Notes under the pieces: model-generated
Told to the model about the DNA's origin: nothing
Seen by the model: only the letters and a program-made list of their open reading frames with translations
The model's database searches: none
Shown: in pieces, positions 50,407 through 57,413 of the stretch
Layout: every line of letters starts with the position of its first letter
Position numbering within the stretch: the stretch's first letter is position 1
Translations under genes and position numbers: made by a program
NCBI RefSeq assembly: GCF_031458075.1
Contig: NZ_JAVDXT010000001.1
Location: 1,178,001 to 1,242,000, forward strand
DNA length: 64,000 bases
Source of the DNA: Rhodoferax_B ferrireducens_A
GTDB lineage: Bacteria; Pseudomonadota; Gammaproteobacteria; Burkholderiales; Burkholderiaceae_C
Reading direction: 5' to 3'

Positions 50407-50853
50407 ATGAACTACGAAGACCGCGACACCTACGGCATGTACAAAGGCCCTGTCGTCGCAAGCGACGGTGAGCCCGCCACGCACCGCGGCCCCGGCCCCG
50501 AACTGATGGGCGCCAACACCCTGGTGGGCAACGACGTCTACAACCAGCTGGACGAAGACCTGGGAGATATCAAGGAAATCATGCTCGACATGCGCACCGG
50601 CAGAGTCAGCTACGCGGTGCTGTCTTTCGGCGGTTTTCTGGGCCTGGGCGAAAAGCTGTTCGCCGTGCCCTGGGCCGCGTTGACGCTGGACACGGTGAAC
50701 AAGCGCTTCACACTGAACGTGAACAAGGACCAGCTGGAAACCGCGCCAGGCTTCGACAAGGACGACTGGCCGGACATGTCGGACCCGACCTGGGCCAGTG
50801 GCATCCATGCCTATTACGGCACCCAGCCGCACGTAGACGACACGCGCCTGTAG
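50407..50853 (+). CDS. PRC-barrel domain protein
   Basis: The 148-residue protein contains one PRC-barrel domain (about residues 35-105), with LVGNDVYNQLDEDLGDIKEI, MRTGRVSYAVLSFGGFLGLG and LFAVPWAALTLDT. Such soluble beta-barrels occur in photosynthetic reaction centre H subunits, RimM and many stress-related proteins. The C-terminal part is acidic and aromatic (DDWPDMSDPTWASGIHAYYG). The start at 50407 is favoured because GGAG lies 6 nt before it; the ATG at 50401 is too close. Relatives are often induced with general stress genes, but no such link is visible here. Confidence 0.88.
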   Translation: MNYEDRDTYGMYKGPVVASDGEPATHRGPGPELMGANTLVGNDVYNQLDEDLGDIKEIMLDMRTGRVSYAVLSFGGFLGLGEKLFAVPWAALTLDTVNKRFTLNVNKDQLETAPGFDKDDWPDMSDPTWASGIHAYYGTQPHVDDTRL

Positions 50854-50896
50854 TGCAGGCTGTGCGGCCAGGGTGATTTATAAAAAAAGTGGCTGT

Positions 50897-50938
50897 GGCG
50901 CAGGTAGAAGCTGCGCCACAAGCTATAGATTCAGGAGC
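50897..50938. repeat. 42-bp two-hairpin dispersed element, copy 11 (long form)
   Basis: The element lies between the convergent PRC-barrel and Bug genes. Stem 1 pairs GGCGCAG with CTGCGCC (7 bp, 7-nt loop). The long-form flank GATTTATAAAAAAAGTGGCT lies at 50874-50893, one base different from copy 10, and both are followed by GATTCAGGAG. Confidence 0.85.
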
Positions 50939-50945
50939 AACCGGC

Positions 50946-51923
50946 CTACTGCGGCGTGATGTTCGAGTCCTTGACGAACTTGGCGTAGTCGTCCCACTCC
51001 TTGCGCACAAAAGTGTTGAAGCCGGCGACTGAGCTGCCGGTCACATCCAGGCTGATGTCGGTGATCTGCTTCTTCATCTCGCTGGTGTTGAGCAGCAACT
51101 GCACCTGTTCGTTGAGCTTGGCGATGATGGCCGGCGGTGTGCCCGCAGGTGCGGCCAGACCGACCCAGCCTATGGACTTGTAGCCGGCCACGCCGGCCTC
51201 GGCCACTGTGGGTACATCGGCCAGGGTGGATAGGCGCTTGTCGCTGGTGACGGCCAGTGCCTTCAGCTTGCCGCTCTTGGCGTAGGGCACGGCGGTGGGC
51301 GAGGTTTCAAACATCAGATCGATCTGCCCGCCCAGCAGGTCGGCCAGCGCGGGCGCGCCGCCTTTGTAGGCCACGTTCAGCATGTCGGTGCCGGTCATCT
51401 GCATGAAGCGGCGCGCGGCCACGTCCTGCGGACCGCCGAGACCGGAGGTGCCCACGCTCAGCTTGCCGGGGTTGGCCTTGGCGTAGGCCACCAGTTCGGC
51501 CACGTTCTTGAACGGCCATTTGGGGTTAACGATGAGCACGTTCGGCTGGTCGGCGATGCGGATGATGGGCGCGATGTCCTTCAGCGGGTCGAACGGCATC
51601 TTGGCAAACAAATGGGCGTTGGAGGCTAAGCCGGTGTGGGCCAACAGCAAGGTGTAGCCGTCCTTCGGCGCCTTGGCCACGAAGTCCATACCGATGTTGC
51701 CGCTGGCGCCGGGCTTGTTGTCCACCAGCACCGGCTGGCCCAGGCTGACGGCCAGCTTCTGGCCAACGATGCGGGCTACCATGTCGTTGCTGCCGCCGGG
51801 CGGATAGGTCACTACCAGGCGGATCGGCTTGGAGGGGTAGGCATCCTCTGCGCTGGCAGGCGACGACAGCAGGGCAAGACTGGCCGCAACCAGGGCCAAG
51901 GAGAGCTGGAATGGTTTTTTCAT
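50946..51923 (-). CDS. Bug/TctC family periplasmic substrate-binding protein
   Basis: The 325-residue receptor has signal peptide MKKPFQLSLALVAASLALLS (cleavage after ASA). Bug signatures are YPSKPIRLVVTYPPGGSNDM, VDNKPGASGNIG and PKDGYTLL. The second domain has GTSGLGGPQDVAARRFMQ. It is the last gene of a five-gene operon with DUF2848, amidase, EthD-like and MHS-permease genes. It may help capture the amide or acid substrate of that pathway, or act in sensing. No TctAB genes accompany it. Confidence 0.93.
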   Translation of the reverse strand: MKKPFQLSLALVAASLALLSSPASAEDAYPSKPIRLVVTYPPGGSNDMVARIVGQKLAVSLGQPVLVDNKPGASGNIGMDFVAKAPKDGYTLLLAHTGLASNAHLFAKMPFDPLKDIAPIIRIADQPNVLIVNPKWPFKNVAELVAYAKANPGKLSVGTSGLGGPQDVAARRFMQMTGTDMLNVAYKGGAPALADLLGGQIDLMFETSPTAVPYAKSGKLKALAVTSDKRLSTLADVPTVAEAGVAGYKSIGWVGLAAPAGTPPAIIAKLNEQVQLLLNTSEMKKQITDISLDVTGSSVAGFNTFVRKEWDDYAKFVKDSNITPQ

Positions 51924-51971
51924 ATCAATGGTGATTTTGGAGGGTTGAAGGAGGATGGATGGCGGGGCGTA

Positions 51972-53255
51972 TCAGCTTTCGAGCGGCGACTTCGCCGTCT
52001 CGCGAGCCACGAAGACCGCCACCAAGGTCAGGCTCAGCGCTGCGGTGACGTAGGCCGAGATGGCCAGGGTGGAGCCGTAAGACTTGAACAGCGTGGCGAT
52101 GATCAGCGGTGCAAACCCGCCGCCCACAATGCCGGCCAGCGTGTAGGCCAGGGACGAGCCGGCGTAGCGCACGCGGGTGGGGAACTGCTCGGTCACGAAG
52201 GCGGCCTGCGGGCCGTACATCATGGCGTGGATGACCAGGCCGACGACCACGGCGATGCAGATCTGCACCGGCCGTGCGCTGTCCATCAGCACAAAGAACA
52301 CAAAGGCCCACACCGCGCCCAGCACGGCACCGGCGATGTACACCGGGCGGCGGCCCAGGCGGTCCGACAAGCTGCCGAAGAAGGGCACGGCGATTGCGTT
52401 GCAGGCGGCGCCGAGCATGGTGGCGGTCAGCGCCACCGGCCGCGACAGATGCAGCACGGTGGTGACGTAGGTGAGGGTGAACACCACCACCAGCGCGTAC
52501 AGCACGTCCGAGCCTATGCGCGAGCCACCGGCCATCAGTAGGCGGCGCCAATGATGGGTGAACACCTCTTTCAGCGGGGTCTGGGCTTTTTCGTGGTGGG
52601 CTTCCAGCTCCAGGAACACCGGGGTTTCTTCTACGCCCCAGCGCAGCCACAGGCCGAACAGCACCAGCACGATGCTGGCCAGGAACGGGATGCGCCAGCC
52701 CCAGGACTGGAAGTCCTCCGGGCTCAGAAACAGCGTCAGCAAGGTGATGAAACCCGTGCCCAGCAAAGTCCCGCACGAGGGGCCAACCTGGGCGAAGGAC
52801 GCATTGCGCCCGCGCTGGTGCTGGGTGCCGTGCTCCATGGACAGCAGCACCGCACCGGCCCATTCGCCGCCGATGGCCGCGCCCTGCAGAAAGCGCAGCG
52901 TGACCAGCAACACCGGGCTCCAGATGCCCCAGGATGCGTAGCCAGGCAGGAAGCCGATCAGGCCGGTGGCCACGCCCATCATCATCAGGGTGGCGGCCAG
53001 CACAAAGCGCCGACCCAGCTTGTCGCCCAGATGGCCAAACACAAAACCGCCCAGCGGCCGCGAGATGTAGCCCACCGCGTAGGTGGAGAAGGCCAGGATG
53101 GTGCCGGTCAGTGGGTCGAACGAGGGGAAGAACACGCTGTTGAAGACCAGCGCCGCCATCAGGTTGTAGATGGTGAAGTCATACCATTCCAGTGTGGTGC
53201 CGACCGAGCTGGCAGCGGCCAGTCGCCCCATTTTTTGGGAAGTGTGGGAGGTCAT
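51972..53255 (-). CDS. MFS transporter, metabolite:H+ symporter (MHS) family
   Basis: The 427-residue permease has twelve helices and the MHS signatures: SSVGTTLEWYDFTIYNLMAA in helix 1, GHLGDKLGRRFVLAATLMMM (the loop 2-3 motif) and GAAIGGEWAGAVLLSMEHG. Members import organic acids, shikimate, proline or similar compounds with protons. It lies 48 bp after the EthD-like gene in the amidase operon, so it probably imports the substrate of the amidase or DUF2848 enzyme. Confidence 0.95.
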   Translation of the reverse strand: MTSHTSQKMGRLAAASSVGTTLEWYDFTIYNLMAALVFNSVFFPSFDPLTGTILAFSTYAVGYISRPLGGFVFGHLGDKLGRRFVLAATLMMMGVATGLIGFLPGYASWGIWSPVLLVTLRFLQGAAIGGEWAGAVLLSMEHGTQHQRGRNASFAQVGPSCGTLLGTGFITLLTLFLSPEDFQSWGWRIPFLASIVLVLFGLWLRWGVEETPVFLELEAHHEKAQTPLKEVFTHHWRRLLMAGGSRIGSDVLYALVVVFTLTYVTTVLHLSRPVALTATMLGAACNAIAVPFFGSLSDRLGRRPVYIAGAVLGAVWAFVFFVLMDSARPVQICIAVVVGLVIHAMMYGPQAAFVTEQFPTRVRYAGSSLAYTLAGIVGGGFAPLIIATLFKSYGSTLAISAYVTAALSLTLVAVFVARETAKSPLES

Positions 53256-53303
53256 AAAGGGTTCCGGTAAAAGGTGTGGTGCATGCCAAAAATAGGGGTG
53301 GGA

Positions 53304-53939
53304 TCAGCGGGCCAGTTCAGCAGAGAACAGCTTCCACTTCAGCGCGTAGCAGGCGGCGTCGTGTGCGGCTGTACCCAGCACGGTTTGGGCCTGGGCCAGG
53401 GCGGCGTCGTTGGCATCGCTGCTGCTGGTCTCTACCACCAGCAGGGGTAGCAGCTGGCGGCCCTCGCTGCTCTCCTGGGGCAGGGGCGTGCTCAGTGCGG
53501 CATCGGGCAGCAGCAGGTAGGACTGCACAAAGCCCGGCAGGGCGGCCAGCTGCGGGCCCAGTGCATCGGCCTCGGCTCCGGCCTGCAGGCTCAGCACCGA
53601 CAAGAAGCTGCCGCTGCCCTGGCCGGCCACGGCCGTGACCGCGCAGACCCGGCGCATCGGCTTGACCATGCGGCCCAGGTTGGTGACCGACCAGGCGGTT
53701 TGCTGGCCGAACGCCGCCTTATAGGCCGACGAGGTGAAAGCGCCCAGCGAATCGGTGCGGTACAGGCCCAGGTAACGCCTGCCGCCGCGCACCGATTCAT
53801 AACGTGCGGCGGAAATGAAACCCTCGATGCGGGCGCGTTCTTCCACATGTTCGTGGTCGTACCAGGCGTTGAAATCGACTTCGTCGGCGGCGCCTACATC
53901 GGTCGCCACAAACAGCATGCCTTGGGGGGTGGTGTGCAT
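53304..53939 (-). CDS. EthD-like/dimeric alpha-beta barrel protein
   Basis: The 211-residue protein begins MHTTPQGMLFVATDVGAADE. The DFNAWYDHEHVEERARIEGF segment is typical of EthD/DUF4286-like ferredoxin folds, where the His pair may bind substrate. A second half (LSVLSLQAGAEADALGPQLA, YALKWKLF) suggests a tandem duplication of the fold. Function is unknown. It sits between the amidase and MHS permease genes of a catabolic operon and so probably acts on a pathway intermediate. Confidence 0.8.
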   Translation of the reverse strand: MHTTPQGMLFVATDVGAADEVDFNAWYDHEHVEERARIEGFISAARYESVRGGRRYLGLYRTDSLGAFTSSAYKAAFGQQTAWSVTNLGRMVKPMRRVCAVTAVAGQGSGSFLSVLSLQAGAEADALGPQLAALPGFVQSYLLLPDAALSTPLPQESSEGRQLLPLLVVETSSSDANDAALAQAQTVLGTAAHDAACYALKWKLFSAELAR

Positions 53940-53975
53940 CAGAGTGCTCCTTGGATTGAAAACTAGGCTTGGAAA

Positions 53976-55325
53976 CTAGGGGTGGATGTGCAGCGCGGCT
54001 TCGATGGCGGCGGCCCAGGCCAGCACGGCCGCATCGGCCATGGCCGGGCCAGCCAGGCTCAGGCCTACCGGGGCGCTGCCGGGGGCATGGCAGGGCAGCG
54101 AGACCGCGCAGCCATCCATGAAGTTGACGATCGAGGGGTTGCGCAACATGGCGCCATTGGCCGCGAAGTACAGGGCCTCGTCGGCTACCAGTTCGGCGAT
54201 GCGGGGGGCGATGCGCGGCACGGTGGGCATCAGCCAGCCGTCGAATCCGTCCAGGCGTGTGGCCAGCCGGCGCTGCCAGTCGGCGCGCTGGGCCAACAGG
54301 TTGATGTAGGCCCGGGCCGAGAAGTCGCGCCCGCGCAGGATGCGCGACAGCACCCGCGGGTCGTAGCCGGCGCCGCTGCGGTCCACCAGCTCGGCATGCC
54401 AGGCCCAGGACTCGGCCGCGCTGAAGCCGCCGCTGGCGTTGATGCCGGCCAGCTCGTCGAATTCCGGCACGGCCAGTTCCACCAGCTCAGCGCCCGCGGC
54501 GGCCAGGCGCTGCAGCGCCTGCTGGAAGGCAGTGGCGACTTCGGCGTCCATACCGTCTTGCACCAACGTGGTCGGCACGGCGAAGCGCGCCTGTGCCAAA
54601 CGTGCCGGACGGGGCTGGTTGGCGCTACCCGAGAGCACCGCATCCAGCGCCGCGCAGCCCGCCACATCGGCGGCCAGCACGCCGACCGCATCCAGCGTGG
54701 GCGACAGCGGCACCAGGCCGGTGGACGGCATGCGCCGCGCGGTCGGTTTGAAGCCGGTGATGCCGCAGAGCGCCGCCGGAATGCGCACCGAACCGCCGGT
54801 ATCGCTACCCGCGCTGGCGATGCACATGCCATCGGCCACCGCCACCGCCGCGCCCGAGGACGAGCCGCCGGGGATGCGCTGCTCCTGCCGCTGCCAGGGA
54901 TTGGCCGGCGTGCCGTAGTGTGGGTTGATGCCCAGGCCCGAGTAGGCGAACTCGGTCATATTGGTCTTGCCGACCAGTACCGCGCCGGCCGCCAGCAGGC
55001 GCTGCACCGCGCCCGCATCGGCGCTGGCCGGTGGCGCATCGCGCAGCACGGCGGAGCCGGCCGCGGTTGGCGTGCCGGCCACGTCGAACAGGTCTTTTAC
55101 CGAGATCGGCAGGCCCTCCAGTGGCGAGCGCTGCAGGCCGGCGGCGCGCAGGCTGTCGGAGGCCTGGGCCAGGCACAGCGCGCGCTCGGCATACACCTGG
55201 GTGAAAGCCCGCGCACCTTCGCTGGCAGGGTCGGCGATGCGGTCCAAAGCTGTTGCAGTGAGCGCCTGGGCGCTGCTATGGCCGGCGTCCAGGGCGGCGC
55301 GGGCACTGTGGAATGTGTGGAGCAT
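53976..55325 (-). CDS. Amidase signature family hydrolase
   Basis: The 449-residue enzyme has the Ser-cisSer-Lys triad region: LPISVKDLFDVAGTPTAAGS (Lys), RIPGGSSSGAAVAVADG (cis-Ser) and SAGSDTGGSVRIPAALCGIT (nucleophile Ser). It should hydrolyse an organic amide, carbamate or urea derivative to acid and amine. The start at 55323-55325 has GAGGTAG upstream and lies 10 bp after the DUF2848 stop; an ATG at 55343 overlaps that gene. The transport genes that follow and the GntR regulator indicate a dedicated uptake and degradation operon. Confidence 0.94.
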   Translation of the reverse strand: MLHTFHSARAALDAGHSSAQALTATALDRIADPASEGARAFTQVYAERALCLAQASDSLRAAGLQRSPLEGLPISVKDLFDVAGTPTAAGSAVLRDAPPASADAGAVQRLLAAGAVLVGKTNMTEFAYSGLGINPHYGTPANPWQRQEQRIPGGSSSGAAVAVADGMCIASAGSDTGGSVRIPAALCGITGFKPTARRMPSTGLVPLSPTLDAVGVLAADVAGCAALDAVLSGSANQPRPARLAQARFAVPTTLVQDGMDAEVATAFQQALQRLAAAGAELVELAVPEFDELAGINASGGFSAAESWAWHAELVDRSGAGYDPRVLSRILRGRDFSARAYINLLAQRADWQRRLATRLDGFDGWLMPTVPRIAPRIAELVADEALYFAANGAMLRNPSIVNFMDGCAVSLPCHAPGSAPVGLSLAGPAMADAAVLAWAAAIEAALHIHP

Positions 55326-55335
55326 GGCGGCTACC

Positions 55336-56025
55336 TCAGGCAATCACTGGCAGGGCTTGGCAGCGGTAGGCGTGGACGATGCTGCGGCCCAGGCGGGGGT
55401 CGAACAGCTCCATGCGGAAGCTGGCCGAGGGACGGATGCCGCCGATGGCGCCCACCGTGCCGCAGGCCATGGCAAAGCCTTCGGCGGGCGGCGGGTTGCC
55501 GGCGGCGCTGAAGCGTGCCAGCAGGTCGGCCGGCGGGCGCAGGGCGGCCAGCGTGCCTTCCTGGTACAGGCGGGATTCGCCGTCTTCCTCGATCCACGAG
55601 CGCAGCACCAGCGTGTCCCAGTGGTTGAGCACCTCGGCCAGGCGCCAGGCATGGCGGGCCACCGGCTTGGGGCAGATCTGCTTGGACAGGGCCACGCTAT
55701 GGGTTTCCAGCGGTCGGTCGGTGTGGTCGGAGGCGATGGACACAAAGAACTCGCCGCCGTGGAAGAACAAGAACGGCTCGACCTCGCCTGAGGTGCCGTC
55801 GCCCACCACCTGCACGCTGTCGGCCTGGGTCAGCTGGTTGCTGGCCACGCGGTAGAACAGCGGCACCGCACTGGGGCGGGGCACGCCTATCGCTTCGAGT
55901 TCACCGATGTGGTGCTCGATGGCGTGCGCATCGCGGCCGGTCCAGCCGGCGATGACCAGGCGATTGACCTCGATTTGCAGCGGCTGGGCGCCGGTTTCAG
56001 AGGGGAGATGGAAGAAGACGTTCAT
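55336..56025 (-). CDS. DUF2848 family protein (FAH-like)
   Basis: The 229-residue protein MNVFFHLPSETGAQPLQIEV belongs to DUF2848, a family related in fold to fumarylacetoacetate hydrolase-type enzymes. Conserved pieces are GWTGRDAHAIEHHIGELEAI, HTDRPLETHSVALSKQICP and GTVGAIGGIRPSASFRMELF. It is the first gene of the operon and very often accompanies amidases and Bug receptors. That fits a role in processing the acid released by the amidase. The start is the ATG at 56023-56025. Confidence 0.9.
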   Translation of the reverse strand: MNVFFHLPSETGAQPLQIEVNRLVIAGWTGRDAHAIEHHIGELEAIGVPRPSAVPLFYRVASNQLTQADSVQVVGDGTSGEVEPFLFFHGGEFFVSIASDHTDRPLETHSVALSKQICPKPVARHAWRLAEVLNHWDTLVLRSWIEEDGESRLYQEGTLAALRPPADLLARFSAAGNPPPAEGFAMACGTVGAIGGIRPSASFRMELFDPRLGRSIVHAYRCQALPVIA

Positions 56026-56048
56026 GGAAAGCAAGGCTCCTGTTAAAA

Positions 56049-56081
56049 CAACTGAGAAATTTCAGTGAAATATTACAGTTG
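56049..56081. promoter_or_regulatory. Nested inverted repeats, predicted GntR operator
   Basis: The 127-bp gap between DUF2848 and GntR genes holds CAACTG at 56049-56054 paired with CAGTTG at 56076-56081. Inside lies a second perfect pair, ACTGA at 56051 and TCAGT ending at 56066. The whole is AT-rich and lies 24 bp upstream of the DUF2848 start, a good position for repression. Confidence 0.5.
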
Positions 56082-56152
56082 CTTCAAGCGAATTTCATGC
56101 CACGTTTTCCCGTGTAGCATCGGCGTACTACCTGTGCTATTCGCGTACCCCC

Positions 56153-56836
56153 ATGAAAACTGCCGCCCCTGCCCGCAAAACCGCTGCCCGCGCCCCGGCC
56201 GAAGACCTGTCCCGCAACGAAGCCGCCTACACCTTGATGAAGGACGCGCTGGTCACCCTGGTCTACAAACCCGGCGAATACCTGAACACGGCCCAGGTGA
56301 TGGAGCGCTTTGGCCTGGGCCGCACGCCGATCAACCAGGCGCTGCACCGGCTGTCGGCCGAGGGCCTGGTGCAGATCATTCCGCGCAAGGGCGCGATGGC
56401 CGCGCCGCTGTCCATCAACGACGCACTGGAGCTGATCGAGGTGCGGCTGGTCAATGAGATGCTGTGCATGCGCCTGGCCGCCGCTGCCATCACCCCGGCG
56501 GAAATCCAGGAACTGGAGGCCATCGCTCAGGACTTCGAAACCGCCGCCGCCCAGCGCGATGTGGTGGGGCTGATGAACACCGACCGAATGTTCCACGAGA
56601 AGATCGCCGCCGCCGCCCGCAACAGCGTGCTGCTGGACATCCTCAGCGTGCTGCATGCGCGCTCACAGCGCTTTTGGGCGATTTCGTTCTCCACCGAGGG
56701 ACATGTGGAGGAGGTGATGGGCGAGCACCGCGCCATCGTGGCAGCGTTGGTCAGCCGCGACGGGGCGGCCGCCGCCGAGGCGGCAAAGACGCACATCCTG
56801 TCGTTCAAGTCCTCGCTGCTCCGCCTGTCGCGCTAG
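56153..56836 (+). CDS. GntR family transcriptional regulator, FCD subfamily
   Basis: The 227-residue regulator has an Ala/Arg-rich N-terminal tail, a winged HTH (AQVMERFGLGRTPINQALHR, wing IPRKGAMAA) and an FCD domain. The histidines in RMFHEKIAAAA, GEHRAIVAAL and KTHILSFKS would hold a metal ion in the ligand pocket. It is divergent from the DUF2848-amidase-permease operon, with nested inverted repeats between. It is almost certainly the local repressor responding to the substrate or a product. Confidence 0.92.
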   Translation: MKTAAPARKTAARAPAEDLSRNEAAYTLMKDALVTLVYKPGEYLNTAQVMERFGLGRTPINQALHRLSAEGLVQIIPRKGAMAAPLSINDALELIEVRLVNEMLCMRLAAAAITPAEIQELEAIAQDFETAAAQRDVVGLMNTDRMFHEKIAAAARNSVLLDILSVLHARSQRFWAISFSTEGHVEEVMGEHRAIVAALVSRDGAAAAEAAKTHILSFKSSLLRLSR

Positions 56837-56877
56837 AGCCGCGTGCTCTGCCATCCCTTGGGTTTGGGGGGGTGGTT

Positions 56878-56919
56878 GCTATTTATTTGATAGCTGACTG
56901 CGCAGGTAAATCCTGCGCC
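56878..56919. repeat. 42-bp two-hairpin dispersed element, copy 13 (reverse orientation)
   Basis: The element lies 41 bp after the GntR stop. Stem 1 pairs GCGCAGG with CCTGCGC (7 bp, loop TAAAT). Stem 2 pairs GCTAT with ATAGC. This is one of the best-preserved copies. Confidence 0.88.
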
Positions 56920-57413
56920 CCAAAACATCCCAAAATTTTGCGCTGCGTTGGTGTGACACGGCCAGCCAGGCTGCGGCTTGTACAGCAATGGTGTGCTTCA
57001 TTAATTGATAAATATCATATATATGATATTTAATAGTCCGTGATCAGCTGTTTGCTGAGCAAATGAGAAAAGCCCGCTGGCTCCAGAGCCATCTACCAAC
57101 TCCTTTTGTAAGTTATTGTTTGGTAATGATTCTTCGTACGAATAGGGCAATGTCATTAGGTAAAAATGGCGTTTAGGGTACTAGTTGCAGTTTTCGTCTA
57201 AATTAAATCATTAATATCTTTTTTAGCATATGTGGCCTAGGATCGCCCTATTCGGTACTACCGACCAGGAAAGCCCATGCGGTAAATGCCAGGATCCCCC
57301 ATACATCCACCCCACCTAACTGCGCCCTCGCTGCGGCCGACATTCTGGGTTTTGAGCATCTGACCGAAGCGTGTTTTGCGAACCGGTCGGCATCCATTGA
57401 AAGAGTACCCAGC
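56920..57413. other. Noncoding AT-rich region upstream of chemoreceptor
   Basis: About 490 bp without a credible gene on either strand. The stretch 57000-57240 is much richer in A and T than the rest of the window. It holds a perfect 24-bp palindrome at 57009-57032 (half-site TAAATATCATAT). I could not identify a flagellar-type sigma-28 promoter with confidence. The region probably carries the promoter of the chemoreceptor gene and may include an untranslated leader. Confidence 0.6.
57009..57032. promoter_or_regulatory. 24-bp perfect palindrome
   Basis: TAAATATCATAT is followed directly by its reverse complement. A perfect 24-bp AT-only-centred palindrome is very unlikely by chance in GC-rich DNA. 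It resembles a homodimer operator and is the most likely control site for the downstream chemoreceptor or the upstream GntR transcript. Confidence 0.5.

Noticed and set aside
1462..56919. The dispersed 42-bp copies as a CRISPR array
   Set aside because: Copies are spread over 55 kb in both orientations at gene ends, with no regular spacers and no cas genes.
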